A DNA stretch of 64,000 nucleotides from Oscillospiraceae bacterium (lineage in GTDB: Bacteria; Bacillota; Clostridia; Oscillospirales; Ruminococcaceae), in NCBI GenBank assembly GCA_017483465.1, contig JAFUWN010000016.1:62001-126000 (forward strand), written 5' to 3'. Positions within the stretch are counted from its first letter, which is position 1; each line of letters begins with the position of its first letter. Shown one piece after another: positions 17,553-26,714 of the stretch. Both the position numbers and the translations under genes were made by a program. The notes beneath the pieces were generated by a model. It did not search any database. It was not told the origin of the DNA and saw only the letters and a list, made by a program, of their open reading frames with translations.

Positions 17553-17599
17553 AAATATATAGTCTTAATCAAATATTATAATAGAAGGAGAAATTCAAC

Positions 17600-18487
17600 A
17601 TGTTAGATTTCAGAATTGCTACTTTTTTACAGCTCTGCGAAACCAAGAGCTACACCAAGACAGCCAGACTGCTCGACATTACACAGCCCTCCGTTACACA
17701 GCATATCAAATATCTGCAAAGAAGATACCAGTGTAAATTATTCAGCTACGAAGGAAAGACACTCCGCCTGACACCTGAAGGAGAATATCTCCGCCGTCAG
17801 GCAGAAGCTATGACGAAAATGAGTGCCAAGATCGTTGCCGACTTACAGCGTATGGGTGATACCAGACAGGCTCTGCGTTTCGGCTATCCGGAAGAACTCG
17901 GCGAGGCTGCTGCTGCTAAGATCATTGCCGGTATGCTCAAACAGGACGGTGCTCCGGAAATTAATCTGTTCGTGAAAAAGACTGACGAACTGATTGCTAT
18001 GCTTGAAAACGGTCAGCTTGATTTCATTCTTGCCGACAGTATCAGCGAAAATGTCCAGTACATCAGCGAACCGGCCGGAGAAACAGAATTCTGCTGCTAT
18101 GCTGCGAAAAATCATACCAAGGCACTGGAGGCAATCTCCCAGCTTCTCCCGGAACGTCTGCTGATGAGCGAAAAAGGAGCCTCTGACCGCACAGTACTGG
18201 AAGAAGTACTGAATCAGAAAAAAATGCTCACAGATGAATTTGAACGTACCATGACGGCCGGAACATCTGTTTCACTCCGTGAACTGACAGCGGCCGGAGT
18301 CGGCATTCAGTTTGCTTATGCAAGCAGTATGCAGGGCATGGAAGACAGAGTTCAGAAACTGGATATTTCCAATTTCAATGAAAAGCGTCCGCTGGTATTC
18401 CTGTATCTGAAAGAAAATTCCGAAGCTGAAAACTTCAAGAACTTTATGGATACATTCAGAAAAGCATGGGCTGAAAACAATAAGTAA
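17600..18487 (+). CDS. LysR family transcriptional regulator
   Basis: A 295-residue DNA-binding protein. The N-terminal winged helix-turn-helix covers residues 1-62 (TFLQLCETKSYTKTARLLDI, then TQPSVTQHIKYLQRRY), the LysR consensus. A short linker helix leads to a periplasmic-binding-protein-like effector domain (about 90-290), which is somewhat divergent. AGAAGGAG lies ahead of the ATG. It is divergent from asnB and convergent with the SF0329-like gene. LysR proteins usually control the divergent neighbour, so asnB is a possible target. The effector is not predictable. Confidence 0.88.
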   Translation: MLDFRIATFLQLCETKSYTKTARLLDITQPSVTQHIKYLQRRYQCKLFSYEGKTLRLTPEGEYLRRQAEAMTKMSAKIVADLQRMGDTRQALRFGYPEELGEAAAAKIIAGMLKQDGAPEINLFVKKTDELIAMLENGQLDFILADSISENVQYISEPAGETEFCCYAAKNHTKALEAISQLLPERLLMSEKGASDRTVLEEVLNQKKMLTDEFERTMTAGTSVSLRELTAAGVGIQFAYASSMQGMEDRVQKLDISNFNEKRPLVFLYLKENSEAENFKNFMDTFRKAWAENNK

Positions 18488-18495
18488 ACAAAACA

Positions 18496-18528
18496 ATCCG
18501 GCAGATCAAAAAATCTGCCGGATTTTAT
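18496..18528. terminator. Bidirectional intrinsic terminator
   Basis: Perfect 11-bp stem ATCCGGCAGAT/ATCTGCCGGAT (18496-18506 with 18513-18523) between the convergent LysR and SF0329-like genes, with T-rich sequence on both sides. Confidence 0.85.
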
Positions 18529-18974
18529 AATTGCAGTCTTTCCTGAATAATTTTCTGTGCCGCCCGGTTATGGGTTTTCTTTTTCAGGAGCAGGAGCCTT
18601 CTTTTTCCGATACGCCTGTCAGCAGCTTTCAGGATATTGGCAAGTCCCCAGGAATCCTGTTCAAAATGCGTTGAGAATAAAATTTCTTTCGGTGTATTGA
18701 GATAGGCTTCTATCAGATCTGAAATCTCTGAAATATCAGTCTCATAGGGATAATAAGTTTCTTCTCCGGAAAGATTCTGTACAAGGCCATTCTGATTCAT
18801 GAAATCCGCAGGGTAATCAAAAATAATTTCCTGATGCAGAGTTATCCAGTATCTTGGCAGATCGGTACTTCCCCGCTGACTCTGCATTCTGTATTTTGTC
18901 AGATGAATCTGAAATTTCAGATCCGGGTCTGTAATCTGATATAATTTTTTCTGTAATTTGCTCCAGCGTTTCAT
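18525..18974 (-). CDS. SF0329 family protein (hypothetical)
   Basis: A 149-residue cytoplasmic protein of unknown function. It begins [20 protein letters not shown], which resembles the N-terminus of the SF0329 family, small proteins that are widely annotated without a role. The start at 18974 is chosen because its ATG overlaps the stop of the upstream vanZ-like gene (ATGA); 30 further in-frame codons upstream are a shadow inside vanZ. The C-terminus is basic ([16 protein letters not shown]). It is probably made by translational coupling as the last gene of the group that includes rodA and the vanZ-like gene. Confidence 0.65.
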   Translation of the reverse strand: MKRWSKLQKKLYQITDPDLKFQIHLTKYRMQSQRGSTDLPRYWITLHQEIIFDYPADFMNQNGLVQNLSGEETYYPYETDISEISDLIEAYLNTPKEILFSTHFEQDSWGLANILKAADRRIGKRRLLLLKKKTHNRAAQKIIQERLQL

Positions 18975-19465
18975 TTTTTCCAGACACCCCATTTCATCAC
19001 AGACTGATCTGTACAGCAGTATAAAATACATAATAATACAAATCCGGTCAGTATACCGAAACATCCGCCGCAGGTATCCAAAAGCACATCAGCAATCTTT
19101 CCGGAACGTCCGATAACAAATTTCTGATGCAGTTCATCACTTGCCGCATAGAAAGCCGTTGCACTGACAGAAAGAAAAATATTCAGCCGTTTTTTCCGCA
19201 GAAGCAGATACCATAAAAAACCCATCAGGGCATATTCTGTAAAATGTGCCGTTTTCCGGACAATATGTGTCATACCGCTGACAATACTGTTTTGTAATGT
19301 CTTTTCATAAGACTCGAAATTACTGAATATCCGCCGTGCCAGAAACCGGCAGACCCGAGTGCTTGTAATCGTACTTTCATACCCAGGCTGTGCAGAAAAA
19401 CAGAAAATCACAATCATCAGAATAAGCAAAAGAATCAGAATCACAGAAATATGTTTTTTCTTCAT
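18971..19465 (-). CDS. VanZ-family membrane protein
   Basis: A 164-residue protein with four hydrophobic helices and the VanZ-like signature: [19 protein letters not shown] in the middle, and [22 protein letters not shown] later. VanZ lends low-level teicoplanin resistance in enterococci, while most chromosomal relatives have no known role. Here it follows rodA with a ten-base gap and overlaps the next gene, so a link to the cell envelope is plausible. Resistance should not be assumed from this relationship. Confidence 0.85.
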   Translation of the reverse strand: MKKKHISVILILLLILMIVIFCFSAQPGYESTITSTRVCRFLARRIFSNFESYEKTLQNSIVSGMTHIVRKTAHFTEYALMGFLWYLLLRKKRLNIFLSVSATAFYAASDELHQKFVIGRSGKIADVLLDTCGGCFGILTGFVLLCILYCCTDQSVMKWGVWKK

Positions 19466-19475
19466 AAATTCCCCC

Positions 19476-20630
19476 TTATCGTTCCGGCTCAGGATTATAG
19501 AACATTCTGTATTTCCTGATATTATGACATCTGGTACTGTTCACAATGCCGATTGCCGTATACATACATACGACTGCCGTACCGCCTGCACTCAGGAACG
19601 GCAGAGGAATGCCGATTACCGGCATTACTTTCAGTACCATGCCGATATTCATGAAACAATGGGAAAAAATCATCCCGAATGTGCCGATACAGATAAATTT
19701 CCCCTGATAATTTTTGGCCTGTAAACTGTTTGTCAGAACTTTCAGACAAATATATGTCAGCAGAAACAGAATCAGAAGCGAACCGACCAGCCCCCATGCC
19801 TGCCCCAGATACGCATAAATAAAATCATTATGCATTTCCGGTACACGGACATAGCCGCTTTCACTTTGCAGACCTGTACCGAATATTTTTCCGTTTGCCA
19901 GTGCCGCAATGCCTAAATCCTGCTGATATTCCAGATTTTCAGGGTCGGTTCCGGGATGGATGATCACCAGAATACGATTTTTATGCATATCGGAAAGCAG
20001 AAAATTCCATGCCAGAAATACAGAAGCCGGAATTGCTGCGGCGGCGGCCAGAAGATATCTCAGAGCAATCCGGGCACTGAAAATTTCTGCCAGAAAAATA
20101 ATGACAAATACAATTGCTGTTCCATAGTCGCCCTGTTTTGCGACAAGTCCGATCGGAACAGCCGCATGAAGACAAAGCAAAGCCATATTCATGAACGTAT
20201 TCATATTTTCCTCCACTTTGGCAAGATGAAGCGAAAACGTCAGAATAAAAGCCAGCTTCAGCAATTCAGACGGCTGAAGATAAAAATTGCCTATGGCAAT
20301 CCATGCCTGGTCATCCGCACCGCCGCGGCGATAGCCTAAACTTGTAAAAGTCAGCCCGACCAGACCAACGGCAACCGGTGCATAAATCCACCACAGCCGG
20401 ATAATTTTATTATAATCTATCACACTCAGGACGGCAATAATCACAAGACCAATTCCGCTGGCGACAGCCTGTGTCCGGACTGTACCGAGATCACAGCGGT
20501 CGATCAGGCCGTTTACGGCAATACTCCACAGCATGACACAGCTGATGACCGAACAGGCTGCCGAAGCGAAAATCAGGCCGTTATCCGAGGCTTTCAGATA
20601 TTTCCCGAGCCAGTTGAAAAATTTTTTCAT
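19476..20630 (-). CDS. rodA: RodA/FtsW-type SEDS peptidoglycan glycosyltransferase
   Basis: A 384-residue, ten-helix membrane protein of the SEDS family, which polymerises lipid II into glycan strands. Signature segments are QPSELLKLAFIL, the catalytic-Asp loop KQGDYGTAIVF, and the C-terminal box VLKVMPVIGIPLPFLSAGGTA. The short N-terminus and the wording of the last box favour RodA (elongation) over FtsW (division) or SpoVE (sporulation), but the subgroup is not certain. No matching class B PBP or mreBCD genes are in the window. It lies 54 bp after the ComM/YifB gene and ten bases before the vanZ-like gene. Confidence 0.88.
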   Translation of the reverse strand: MKKFFNWLGKYLKASDNGLIFASAACSVISCVMLWSIAVNGLIDRCDLGTVRTQAVASGIGLVIIAVLSVIDYNKIIRLWWIYAPVAVGLVGLTFTSLGYRRGGADDQAWIAIGNFYLQPSELLKLAFILTFSLHLAKVEENMNTFMNMALLCLHAAVPIGLVAKQGDYGTAIVFVIIFLAEIFSARIALRYLLAAAAAIPASVFLAWNFLLSDMHKNRILVIIHPGTDPENLEYQQDLGIAALANGKIFGTGLQSESGYVRVPEMHNDFIYAYLGQAWGLVGSLLILFLLTYICLKVLTNSLQAKNYQGKFICIGTFGMIFSHCFMNIGMVLKVMPVIGIPLPFLSAGGTAVVCMYTAIGIVNSTRCHNIRKYRMFYNPEPER

Positions 20631-20684
20631 GAAACTTGTCTCTCTTTTCTTTTCTGTTTCTTTATATAATATATAAAAATTTTA

Positions 20685-22220
20685 TCATAAATATTTGCTT
20701 TCAAAGCCTTTGAACTGTACGGCCGCAGAAACATCCTCACACTGAATCTTTTCCCGTCCGTGCAGATCGGCCGAGGAGCGTGCGGTTTTCTTGATTCTGC
20801 TGCCGGCACGGGCACTCATATGATAATGTTCATACATTCTGCCGAACATAGATTCTGCGACCGAATCCATCTGACAAAATTTATCTATTAAATTATCCGG
20901 AATCGAAGCATTGTCATAAAATCCAAGGCCTTTGTAGCGATAGGCCTGCCGTTCTCTTGCGGCTTCGACACGTTCACGGATGACTGCGGAACTCTCCGGC
21001 TTTTCTTTCGCAGCAAATTCCTCATAGCGAATGGGGTCGACATCAATATGCAAGTCAAATCTCTCCATCATAGGGCCGGAAACACGGGACATATAATTCT
21101 GAACCTGTTTTTGTGTACAGGTGCATTTTTTAAGCGGTGACCCCCGGTATCCGCACGGACAGGGATTCATAGCCGCTACCAGCATGAAACTGCACGGATA
21201 TTCCGCACTTCCGGCGGCACGGGAGATTGTGACTTTTCTTGTTTCAAGAGGCTGACGGAGTACTTCAAGTGTTTTTCTGTTGAATTCTGCGAGTTCATCC
21301 AGAAATAACACACCGTTATGTGCCAGGGAAATTTCCCCGGGTGCCGGAATACTGCCGCCGCCTGCCAGTCCGGCAGTCGAAATAGTATGGTGCGGAGCAC
21401 GGAACGGACGCTGTGTAATCAAAGGCCGCTCCGGAGAAAGCAGACCGGCGACAGAATAGACATTGGAAGTTTCCAGAATTTCTTCTTTTGTCATTCCTGG
21501 CAGAATGGTCGGCAGACGGTTGGCCAGCATACTTTTGCTGCTTCCGGGACTGCCGACAAGCAGAATATTATGTCCGCCGGCGGCAGCAAGCTCCATACCG
21601 CTTCTGGCCTTGAACTGTCCTCGGACATCGGAAAAATCTATCTGAATTGCCGAATTTTGTCTGAGTTCCGGTTCATAATACGGTTCCGGCTTCAGGGGCT
21701 GCTGTCCGACAAGATGTAACATGAGTTCTTCTACTGTAGAAATTCCATATACCTGAATGCCGTCAATCACGGCCGCTTCACGGACATTTTCCTCAGGCAC
21801 ATAAATTTCCTGACAGCCGTTTTTTCTGGCAAGCATAGTCATTGTCATAACGCCCCGCACACTGCGGACAGTTCCATGCAGACCAAGTTCACCGATGAAA
21901 ATGCGTTCCGGCATACGGAGCGGCAGAATATCCATCGCCTGCATGAGACAGACAAAAATAGCAAGATCAAATGACGAGCCTGATTTTTTCACATCTGCCG
22001 GAGCAAGATTGATCAGCACTCTGCCTTTCGGGAACTGAATTCCGAGAGAAGCTGCTGCACTCCGGACTCTGTCACGGCTTTCTTTAATGCCGGTATCCGG
22101 CAGACCGCTCAGATCGAACTGCGGATGGCCTTTGAAAACTTCTGCTTCTACGGTAACCGGAAATGCATTCATTCCGAACATGCCGATACTGTTGGTAACT
22201 GCAAACATAAGCTTTTTCAC
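20685..22220 (-). CDS. YifB/ComM-family Mg-chelatase-like AAA+ ATPase
   Basis: A 511-residue protein. The N-terminal Lon-like domain (about 10-170) has GMNAFPVTVEAEVFKGHPQF and GLPDTGIKESRDRVRSA. The AAA+ domain follows, with Walker A LVGSPGSSKSML, Walker B VLFLDELAEF, and a zinc-like Cys cluster (NPCPCGYRG, KKCTCTQ). A Mg-chelatase C-terminal domain with SARAGSRIKKTARSSADL ends the protein. ComM in proteobacteria is a helicase that extends strand exchange in natural transformation; the role in Firmicutes is less clear. It has its own promoter and may be co-transcribed with rodA. Confidence 0.92.
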   Translation of the reverse strand: MKKLMFAVTNSIGMFGMNAFPVTVEAEVFKGHPQFDLSGLPDTGIKESRDRVRSAAASLGIQFPKGRVLINLAPADVKKSGSSFDLAIFVCLMQAMDILPLRMPERIFIGELGLHGTVRSVRGVMTMTMLARKNGCQEIYVPEENVREAAVIDGIQVYGISTVEELMLHLVGQQPLKPEPYYEPELRQNSAIQIDFSDVRGQFKARSGMELAAAGGHNILLVGSPGSSKSMLANRLPTILPGMTKEEILETSNVYSVAGLLSPERPLITQRPFRAPHHTISTAGLAGGGSIPAPGEISLAHNGVLFLDELAEFNRKTLEVLRQPLETRKVTISRAAGSAEYPCSFMLVAAMNPCPCGYRGSPLKKCTCTQKQVQNYMSRVSGPMMERFDLHIDVDPIRYEEFAAKEKPESSAVIRERVEAARERQAYRYKGLGFYDNASIPDNLIDKFCQMDSVAESMFGRMYEHYHMSARAGSRIKKTARSSADLHGREKIQCEDVSAAVQFKGFESKYL

Positions 22221-22250
22221 TTCGCTTTCTGTTTTTATTTTATTATTCTA

Positions 22251-22279
22251 AGTATAGCATAATTTCCGGATTCCGTCAA
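22251..22279 (-). promoter_or_regulatory. Promoter of the ComM/YifB gene
   Basis: Minus-strand TTGACG (22274-22279), 17 bp, TATACT (22251-22256) with an extended -10 TGC. Confidence 0.8.
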
Positions 22280-22292
22280 GCGTTCACGAATT

Positions 22293-22871
22293 TTATTTTC
22301 TATAGGATTTTTCATCATCGGGCATGGAGAACACAACGATTTTCTGACGGCGGGGTTTGAGCCTGGGTGTTTCTTCTTTTTCGCTGCCGATAAACTCAGA
22401 AGTCATGCGTTTATAATCCTGCTGAAGCTGATAGCGTTCGTTAAAATACGGATAGCCCTGCTGTCTTTTGACCCATTTCATTTTGAAGCATTCCGGAATC
22501 TGTGTCAGAAACAGAATTCCCAGTGCAATGCCTGCATACGGGTGCAGAAAGCCGATCACAGAAGAAACCAGAAGCAGAACCAGAAGCAGATATACCAGAT
22601 TCAGCCGGTCGGCAGAAGCGAAAAATGCCGTGACAAATACTACAAGATTGATCATAAATGCAAACATGCCCCATAACAGAGCCGAGCCTCTGTCGAGATC
22701 GCCGTAACGCAGAATCGGCAGGGTGATGACATGAAAATAGCAGTTTGCAAACAGAATGACACATGTCAGGAAAAATCTGACTCTGTGCATATTCTGAAAC
22801 CGGAGCAGTAATGTCCGGCATTTCGCATAATGCGAAGTATTGGTTTTATAATATTTATTCGGCATATTCAT
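22293..22871 (-). CDS. SHYxKC-family membrane protein, copy 4
   Basis: A 192-residue member of the same family as the tandem trio at 11.7-13.5 kb. It carries NTSHYAKC near the N-terminus, the basic segment LLLRFQNMHRVRFF, three to four hydrophobic helices (about residues 30-130), the box MKWVKRQQGYPYFNERYQ and a basic C-terminus, where the other copies are acidic. The start may be the first ATG or the one two codons later; AAAGGAG is upstream. It is a single-gene unit with an unusually long leader of about 195 nt. Its function is unknown. Confidence 0.75.
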   Translation of the reverse strand: MNMPNKYYKTNTSHYAKCRTLLLRFQNMHRVRFFLTCVILFANCYFHVITLPILRYGDLDRGSALLWGMFAFMINLVVFVTAFFASADRLNLVYLLLVLLLVSSVIGFLHPYAGIALGILFLTQIPECFKMKWVKRQQGYPYFNERYQLQQDYKRMTSEFIGSEKEETPRLKPRRQKIVVFSMPDDEKSYRK

Positions 22872-23073
22872 GGCAATTCTCCTTTGCGTATAAATTTAAC
22901 AAGTTATTCACATTTTATTCATATAGTTAATTTCCCGGCATATTTATACTTTTTGTATTTTATAAACACTTTTCATTGTTTTCCGTCCTGAACGAATTTC
23001 TGTTCTCAAGTTTTTAAAACCGCTTAGATTCGTGAATCTAACTGTTTTTCATAAGTTATTTTTCATTACAATT
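22872..23073 (-). promoter_or_regulatory. Long 5' leader of SHYxKC copy 4
   Basis: About 195 nt lie between the probable transcription start near 23067 and the gene. The leader contains a stem with eight-base arms (TTAGATTC 23024-23031 and GAATCTAA 23034-23041) and otherwise AT-rich sequence with no known riboswitch pattern that I can see. It could be an operator or an RNA hairpin. Confidence 0.4.
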
Positions 23074-23102
23074 AGTATATCATATTATTCATAATTTGTC
23101 AA
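23074..23102 (-). promoter_or_regulatory. Promoter of SHYxKC copy 4
   Basis: Minus-strand TTGACA (23097-23102), 17 bp, TATACT (23074-23079). The rest of the gap up to the next terminator (23103-23226) is AT-rich and shows nothing recognisable. Confidence 0.75.
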
Positions 23103-23226
23103 TACTTTTTTCATAATTTTATTATTTTTTAAATTTCGCATAATCCAGAGAGTAAAAATATCCAATCTGTTATGATTTATGCACAAACAGGCCTGAAAAT
23201 TATCCTGATTGTAATTTTAAGACAAA

Positions 23227-23265
23227 AAATTCCCTGTCGTGCCGATTCGCACAAACAGGGAATTT
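23227..23265 (-). terminator. Intrinsic terminator of the PL11 gene
   Basis: An 11-bp perfect stem AAATTCCCTGT/ACAGGGAATTT with a 17-base loop, followed on the minus strand by T-rich sequence. Confidence 0.8.
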
Positions 23266-23280
23266 TATTAATTTCTGAAA

Positions 23281-26200
23281 TTATTCAGCTTTGTAGTCAT
23301 AGACTGTCGGAGCAGTCGGGAGAGCATAGCCGGTGCCAAGGAAGTAATCAGTATGCGGCGGCTGGTTATAGCCGTTGTTCTGAGCTGCGACCTGTACACG
23401 ATACTGCGGATTATGCATCAGACTATAGATAGTATATTCTGTGCTGTAAGTCGTTGTGAAGACTCTCAGACCGCCGTCAGACTTGCGGAAGATCATTTCT
23501 TCTCTCCAGTCGCCCATGAGATCGCAAGTCAGACAAGCATTGGACTTGGAAGCATTATTATAAGTCACACCGTCACCGGTGAAGACTCTTCCCTGTCCGT
23601 ACTGATCAACCATAGTTCTGTCAAGGACGGCTCTTTCAAGGACACCTGTCCAGTAAACAACAGAGTTCTGACCCCATTTTGTAATGCTGTTGAATGTCAT
23701 GCCGTTGCCGGAAGCGTCAACCATCTGCTGACCTGTTGTGCAGTCATATAAAATACTATTATGAGAACCGGCCATTTCTGCACCGTCATTGCCTGCAACG
23801 AGGTTATCTGCGATACATCTGCCTGTATCGCCTCCGGCAGTTTCACGGAACAGAACTTTTCCGGTCTTGCCGTCACGGAGAATTGTACCAAAGTTGACTT
23901 TTGTACCATTCGGATGGGTTTCATCTTCGAGGCACTGGAAGATTTCCAGACCAGGATTAGAAGGCACAAAATCACCGATATGAATGGCATCACCATGAGC
24001 CAGACTTGTAGTATTCAGAACTGTGCCGTTATCATCTACCACTACAGAACCGCATACAACTTCCTGTTTACCGTCGCCGTCAACGTCAGCACCGAGACAA
24101 TGATGATTGCCGTCGCCATAGCCCTTTGCAGAAACGTTATGACCTGTATCCCATGTCCAGCGTTTGGAGAGTTTTCCGTCCTTGACATCCCATGCGGCAA
24201 CGGCCATTCTGGTATAATAGCCACGTCCGAAGCAGGCACTTGCGTGCTCGCCGTCAAGATAAGCAACGCAGGCTGTGAATCTGTCAACACGGTTGCCGTA
24301 ACTGTCGCCCCAGTCAGCGACTGTACCACGGCCGGGGTCATAATCCTGTGTATCAAGAGCCTTACCGGTTGCACCGTCAAAGAGTGTGATATATTCAGGG
24401 CCTGTCAGAATACGTCCTGCTGCAGAGCGATAATCTTTTGATTTATCGCCGATATAATTGCCCTGACCGTCCTTTGTGCCGTCAGCAGTCTTGCAGATCA
24501 GCTCGCACTTTCCGTCACCGTCGAAGTCATAAACTAAGAACTGTGTATAATGAGCACCGGAACGGATATTGATTCCGAGATCAATACGCCATACAAGAGT
24601 GCCGTCCAGACGATAGCAGTCAAAGAATGTAGTACCGGTATAGCCGTCCTTGGAGTTATCCTGAGAATTGGACGGATCCCATTTTACAAAGATTTCATAC
24701 TGACCGTCACCGTCAATATCACCGACAGAGCAGTCATTTTCATAATAAGTGCAGGTTGTGCCGTCAGGCATGGTCTGATCAGCAGGCTTCTGCGTATTGA
24801 TATCAAAATATGCACCGTGCTTGTCGCTGTTCATTGTACCGAAGACAGTGGCAGCGTTAGCGAATTCGGTCATTGTTGTGCCGACAAAGGTATCGACTGT
24901 ATAGAGATCATCAGCAGTACCGCCGTCGATATGATAGTTTGTTGCTTCTCCGGCATTGACCTGTGTGACAAACTCACCGTTCTTATAGAGTTTGAAGTAA
25001 GTATTTTCGTTATCTGTAGCGAGTGATCTCCAGCTGACGAGCATACCTGTCGAAGTCTTGGCAGCAGTCACACCTCTGTTGAGATATTCCATCTGAATGC
25101 CGACACCCTTCTGATTCTTGTCATTGATATTCAGAGGAGTGCCCTTGATGGGTGAAATCGGCTGAGAGGGGCTTTCTTTCTGATCTGTATCTGTAATAGA
25201 AATATAGTCAATATTGGAAGCTCCGTCAGCAGTCACAGATGTGAATGTCAGAGAGTTCAGACCGGCAGAAAGCGGAATATAAATGGTTTCTTCCTGCCAT
25301 GTTGTCCATGCACCGGTGGCTTTGCCTTCGAGTGTCCAGTATACGATCTGACCGTTGACAGTCACTGCCACAGTTCTGTCAGAAGTTCCGCCGTTGGCAT
25401 AGCGGACTGTTAAGGCATACACACCGTCAGAAGCGGCAGAAACTGTCCATGTTGCATTAGTTCCCAGTTCGTTATAGAGATTCAGATACGCTTCTTCTGT
25501 GAAGCCCTCGTTTGTTGTTTCCACAAAGGCCTGTGTAAATTCGCTGTCAACACCAGCATAGCGGCGTTCGGAATCGGAAGCGGCTTTTACAAGATGATCC
25601 TTGCCGAGCAGGAATTTATTTAATTTTACAATATCTTTCACAGCGAAATTACCGTCACCGGTAACATTTCCGGCATGTTTCTGATGATCGGTCGCAGTTC
25701 CGGAAAGCAAAAGCTTTTTAGATAAAATCAGGTCATAGATATTGACAATGCCGTCATCATTGAGATCGCCGGGAACGAAATCATCTCCGGTGACTTTGAC
25801 TTTGGTTTCTTTTGCGGAGCTTTCTACATAAGAGACCGGAATCAGTTCCCAGTCCTGACAGTTTGCCCCGTTGATTTCCCACTGCTGGACATTTGCACCG
25901 TCAGTTGTTTCAGCATTGATGACTTCGGCAGCATTTCCGGTTGATTTGATAATCAGCTTGAAACTGCCGTCTGCATTGGCAGAGAGATTGAACAACTGAT
26001 TTTCTGCTCCCTTTGCTTCGGCAATGCTGATATTATTGCCGGAGCTGTCCAGACTCAGAGCCTTTCCGGATGTGGAAAGAATCTGATAATAGCCGTCAGA
26101 ATCGGCCTCAAGCTTCCAGGTATTGGAATCATCAGCTTTTTTCAGGGAATTCTGTACGACATTGGAATCTGCAATACTCATATAGATTCCGCTGTTGACG

Positions 26201-26328
26201 TTACGGATGACATAATAGCCGTTAAGATTTTCGGCTTCGGCAGAGGCTGTCACAGATGTCATTGCCTGTCCTGCCGGAAGAGCGGCGAGCAGCATAACCG
26301 CTGCTAAGAACGCTTTTATTTTTTTCAT
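23281..26328 (-). CDS. Cellulosomal rhamnogalacturonan lyase, PL11 with ricin-type, dockerin and CBM35-like modules
   Basis: A 1,015-residue secreted enzyme. Order: signal peptide (1-31); ricin-like beta-trefoil (about 34-165; NGYYVIRNVNSGIYM, NVQQWEINGANCQDWELIPV); internal type I dockerin (about 186-245; GDLNDDGIVNIYD and GNVTGDGNFAVKD); CBM35-like module (about 252-385; ending GASNIDYISI); PL11 catalytic domain (about 405-1010; MEYLNRGVTAAKTSTGMLVS, DFDGDGKCELICKTADGT, GNHHCLGADVDGDGKQEV). PL11 enzymes cut the rhamnogalacturonan I backbone of pectin by beta-elimination and carry many calcium-binding DxDGDG loops in an eight-bladed propeller, as seen here. An internal dockerin is unusual; most are C-terminal. 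AAGGAG precedes the ATG. Confidence 0.92.
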   Translation of the reverse strand: MKKIKAFLAAVMLLAALPAGQAMTSVTASAEAENLNGYYVIRNVNSGIYMSIADSNVVQNSLKKADDSNTWKLEADSDGYYQILSTSGKALSLDSSGNNISIAEAKGAENQLFNLSANADGSFKLIIKSTGNAAEVINAETTDGANVQQWEINGANCQDWELIPVSYVESSAKETKVKVTGDDFVPGDLNDDGIVNIYDLILSKKLLLSGTATDHQKHAGNVTGDGNFAVKDIVKLNKFLLGKDHLVKAASDSERRYAGVDSEFTQAFVETTNEGFTEEAYLNLYNELGTNATWTVSAASDGVYALTVRYANGGTSDRTVAVTVNGQIVYWTLEGKATGAWTTWQEETIYIPLSAGLNSLTFTSVTADGASNIDYISITDTDQKESPSQPISPIKGTPLNINDKNQKGVGIQMEYLNRGVTAAKTSTGMLVSWRSLATDNENTYFKLYKNGEFVTQVNAGEATNYHIDGGTADDLYTVDTFVGTTMTEFANAATVFGTMNSDKHGAYFDINTQKPADQTMPDGTTCTYYENDCSVGDIDGDGQYEIFVKWDPSNSQDNSKDGYTGTTFFDCYRLDGTLVWRIDLGINIRSGAHYTQFLVYDFDGDGKCELICKTADGTKDGQGNYIGDKSKDYRSAAGRILTGPEYITLFDGATGKALDTQDYDPGRGTVADWGDSYGNRVDRFTACVAYLDGEHASACFGRGYYTRMAVAAWDVKDGKLSKRWTWDTGHNVSAKGYGDGNHHCLGADVDGDGKQEVVCGSVVVDDNGTVLNTTSLAHGDAIHIGDFVPSNPGLEIFQCLEDETHPNGTKVNFGTILRDGKTGKVLFRETAGGDTGRCIADNLVAGNDGAEMAGSHNSILYDCTTGQQMVDASGNGMTFNSITKWGQNSVVYWTGVLERAVLDRTMVDQYGQGRVFTGDGVTYNNASKSNACLTCDLMGDWREEMIFRKSDGGLRVFTTTYSTEYTIYSLMHNPQYRVQVAAQNNGYNQPPHTDYFLGTGYALPTAPTVYDYKAE

Positions 26329-26403
26329 ACACGTTTCTCCTTTTTCATAGAATGATAAAACTTGATCATTTTTCTACTGAACGGATATATTTTCATTATT
26401 TTT

Positions 26404-26432
26404 ATTATATCTATTTTTCTGTATTTTGTCAA
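26404..26432 (-). promoter_or_regulatory. Promoter of the PL11 gene
   Basis: Minus-strand TTGACA (26427-26432), 17 bp, TATAAT (26404-26409), giving a leader of about 70 nt. Confidence 0.85.
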
Positions 26433-26531
26433 GCAATTTAATAAATTAAAAAATTTAAGCAAATATTTTTGTCAGAATCAATAAACTCAGAGTTCAGAAT
26501 TTATATATTCTACCGATTTTCAGGAAATTTC

Positions 26532-26544
26532 TGACAAAGTGTCA
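26532..26544. promoter_or_regulatory. Inverted repeat TGACA-N3-TGTCA between divergent genes
   Basis: A perfect five-base inverted repeat in the 386-bp gap between the PL11 gene and the solute-binding lipoprotein. It lies about 100 bp from each promoter and could be an operator. The rest of the gap is AT-rich with no other structure seen. Confidence 0.35.
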
Positions 26545-26625
26545 TATTTTGTTTCAGCAATTTGTTTTATTTACAGAGAAATGTTTAAGACTTGGTGAAG
26601 AATCATAACAATTCTGTAATTTCTC

Positions 26626-26654
26626 TTGACAAATATACAGGCGTGTGCTATACT
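26626..26654 (+). promoter_or_regulatory. Promoter of the solute-binding lipoprotein
   Basis: TTGACA (26626-26631), 17 bp, TATACT (26649-26654) with extended -10 TGC, 61 bp before the ATG. Confidence 0.85.
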
Positions 26655-26714
26655 GATAACTGTATTAGATTATATAGTACACATCAAATACGCTTCACAG
26701 GAGGTTCATGATAT

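Noticed and set aside
17412..17599. T-box riboswitch ahead of asnB
   Set aside because: No T-box sequence or specifier-type stem in this short AT-rich gap.
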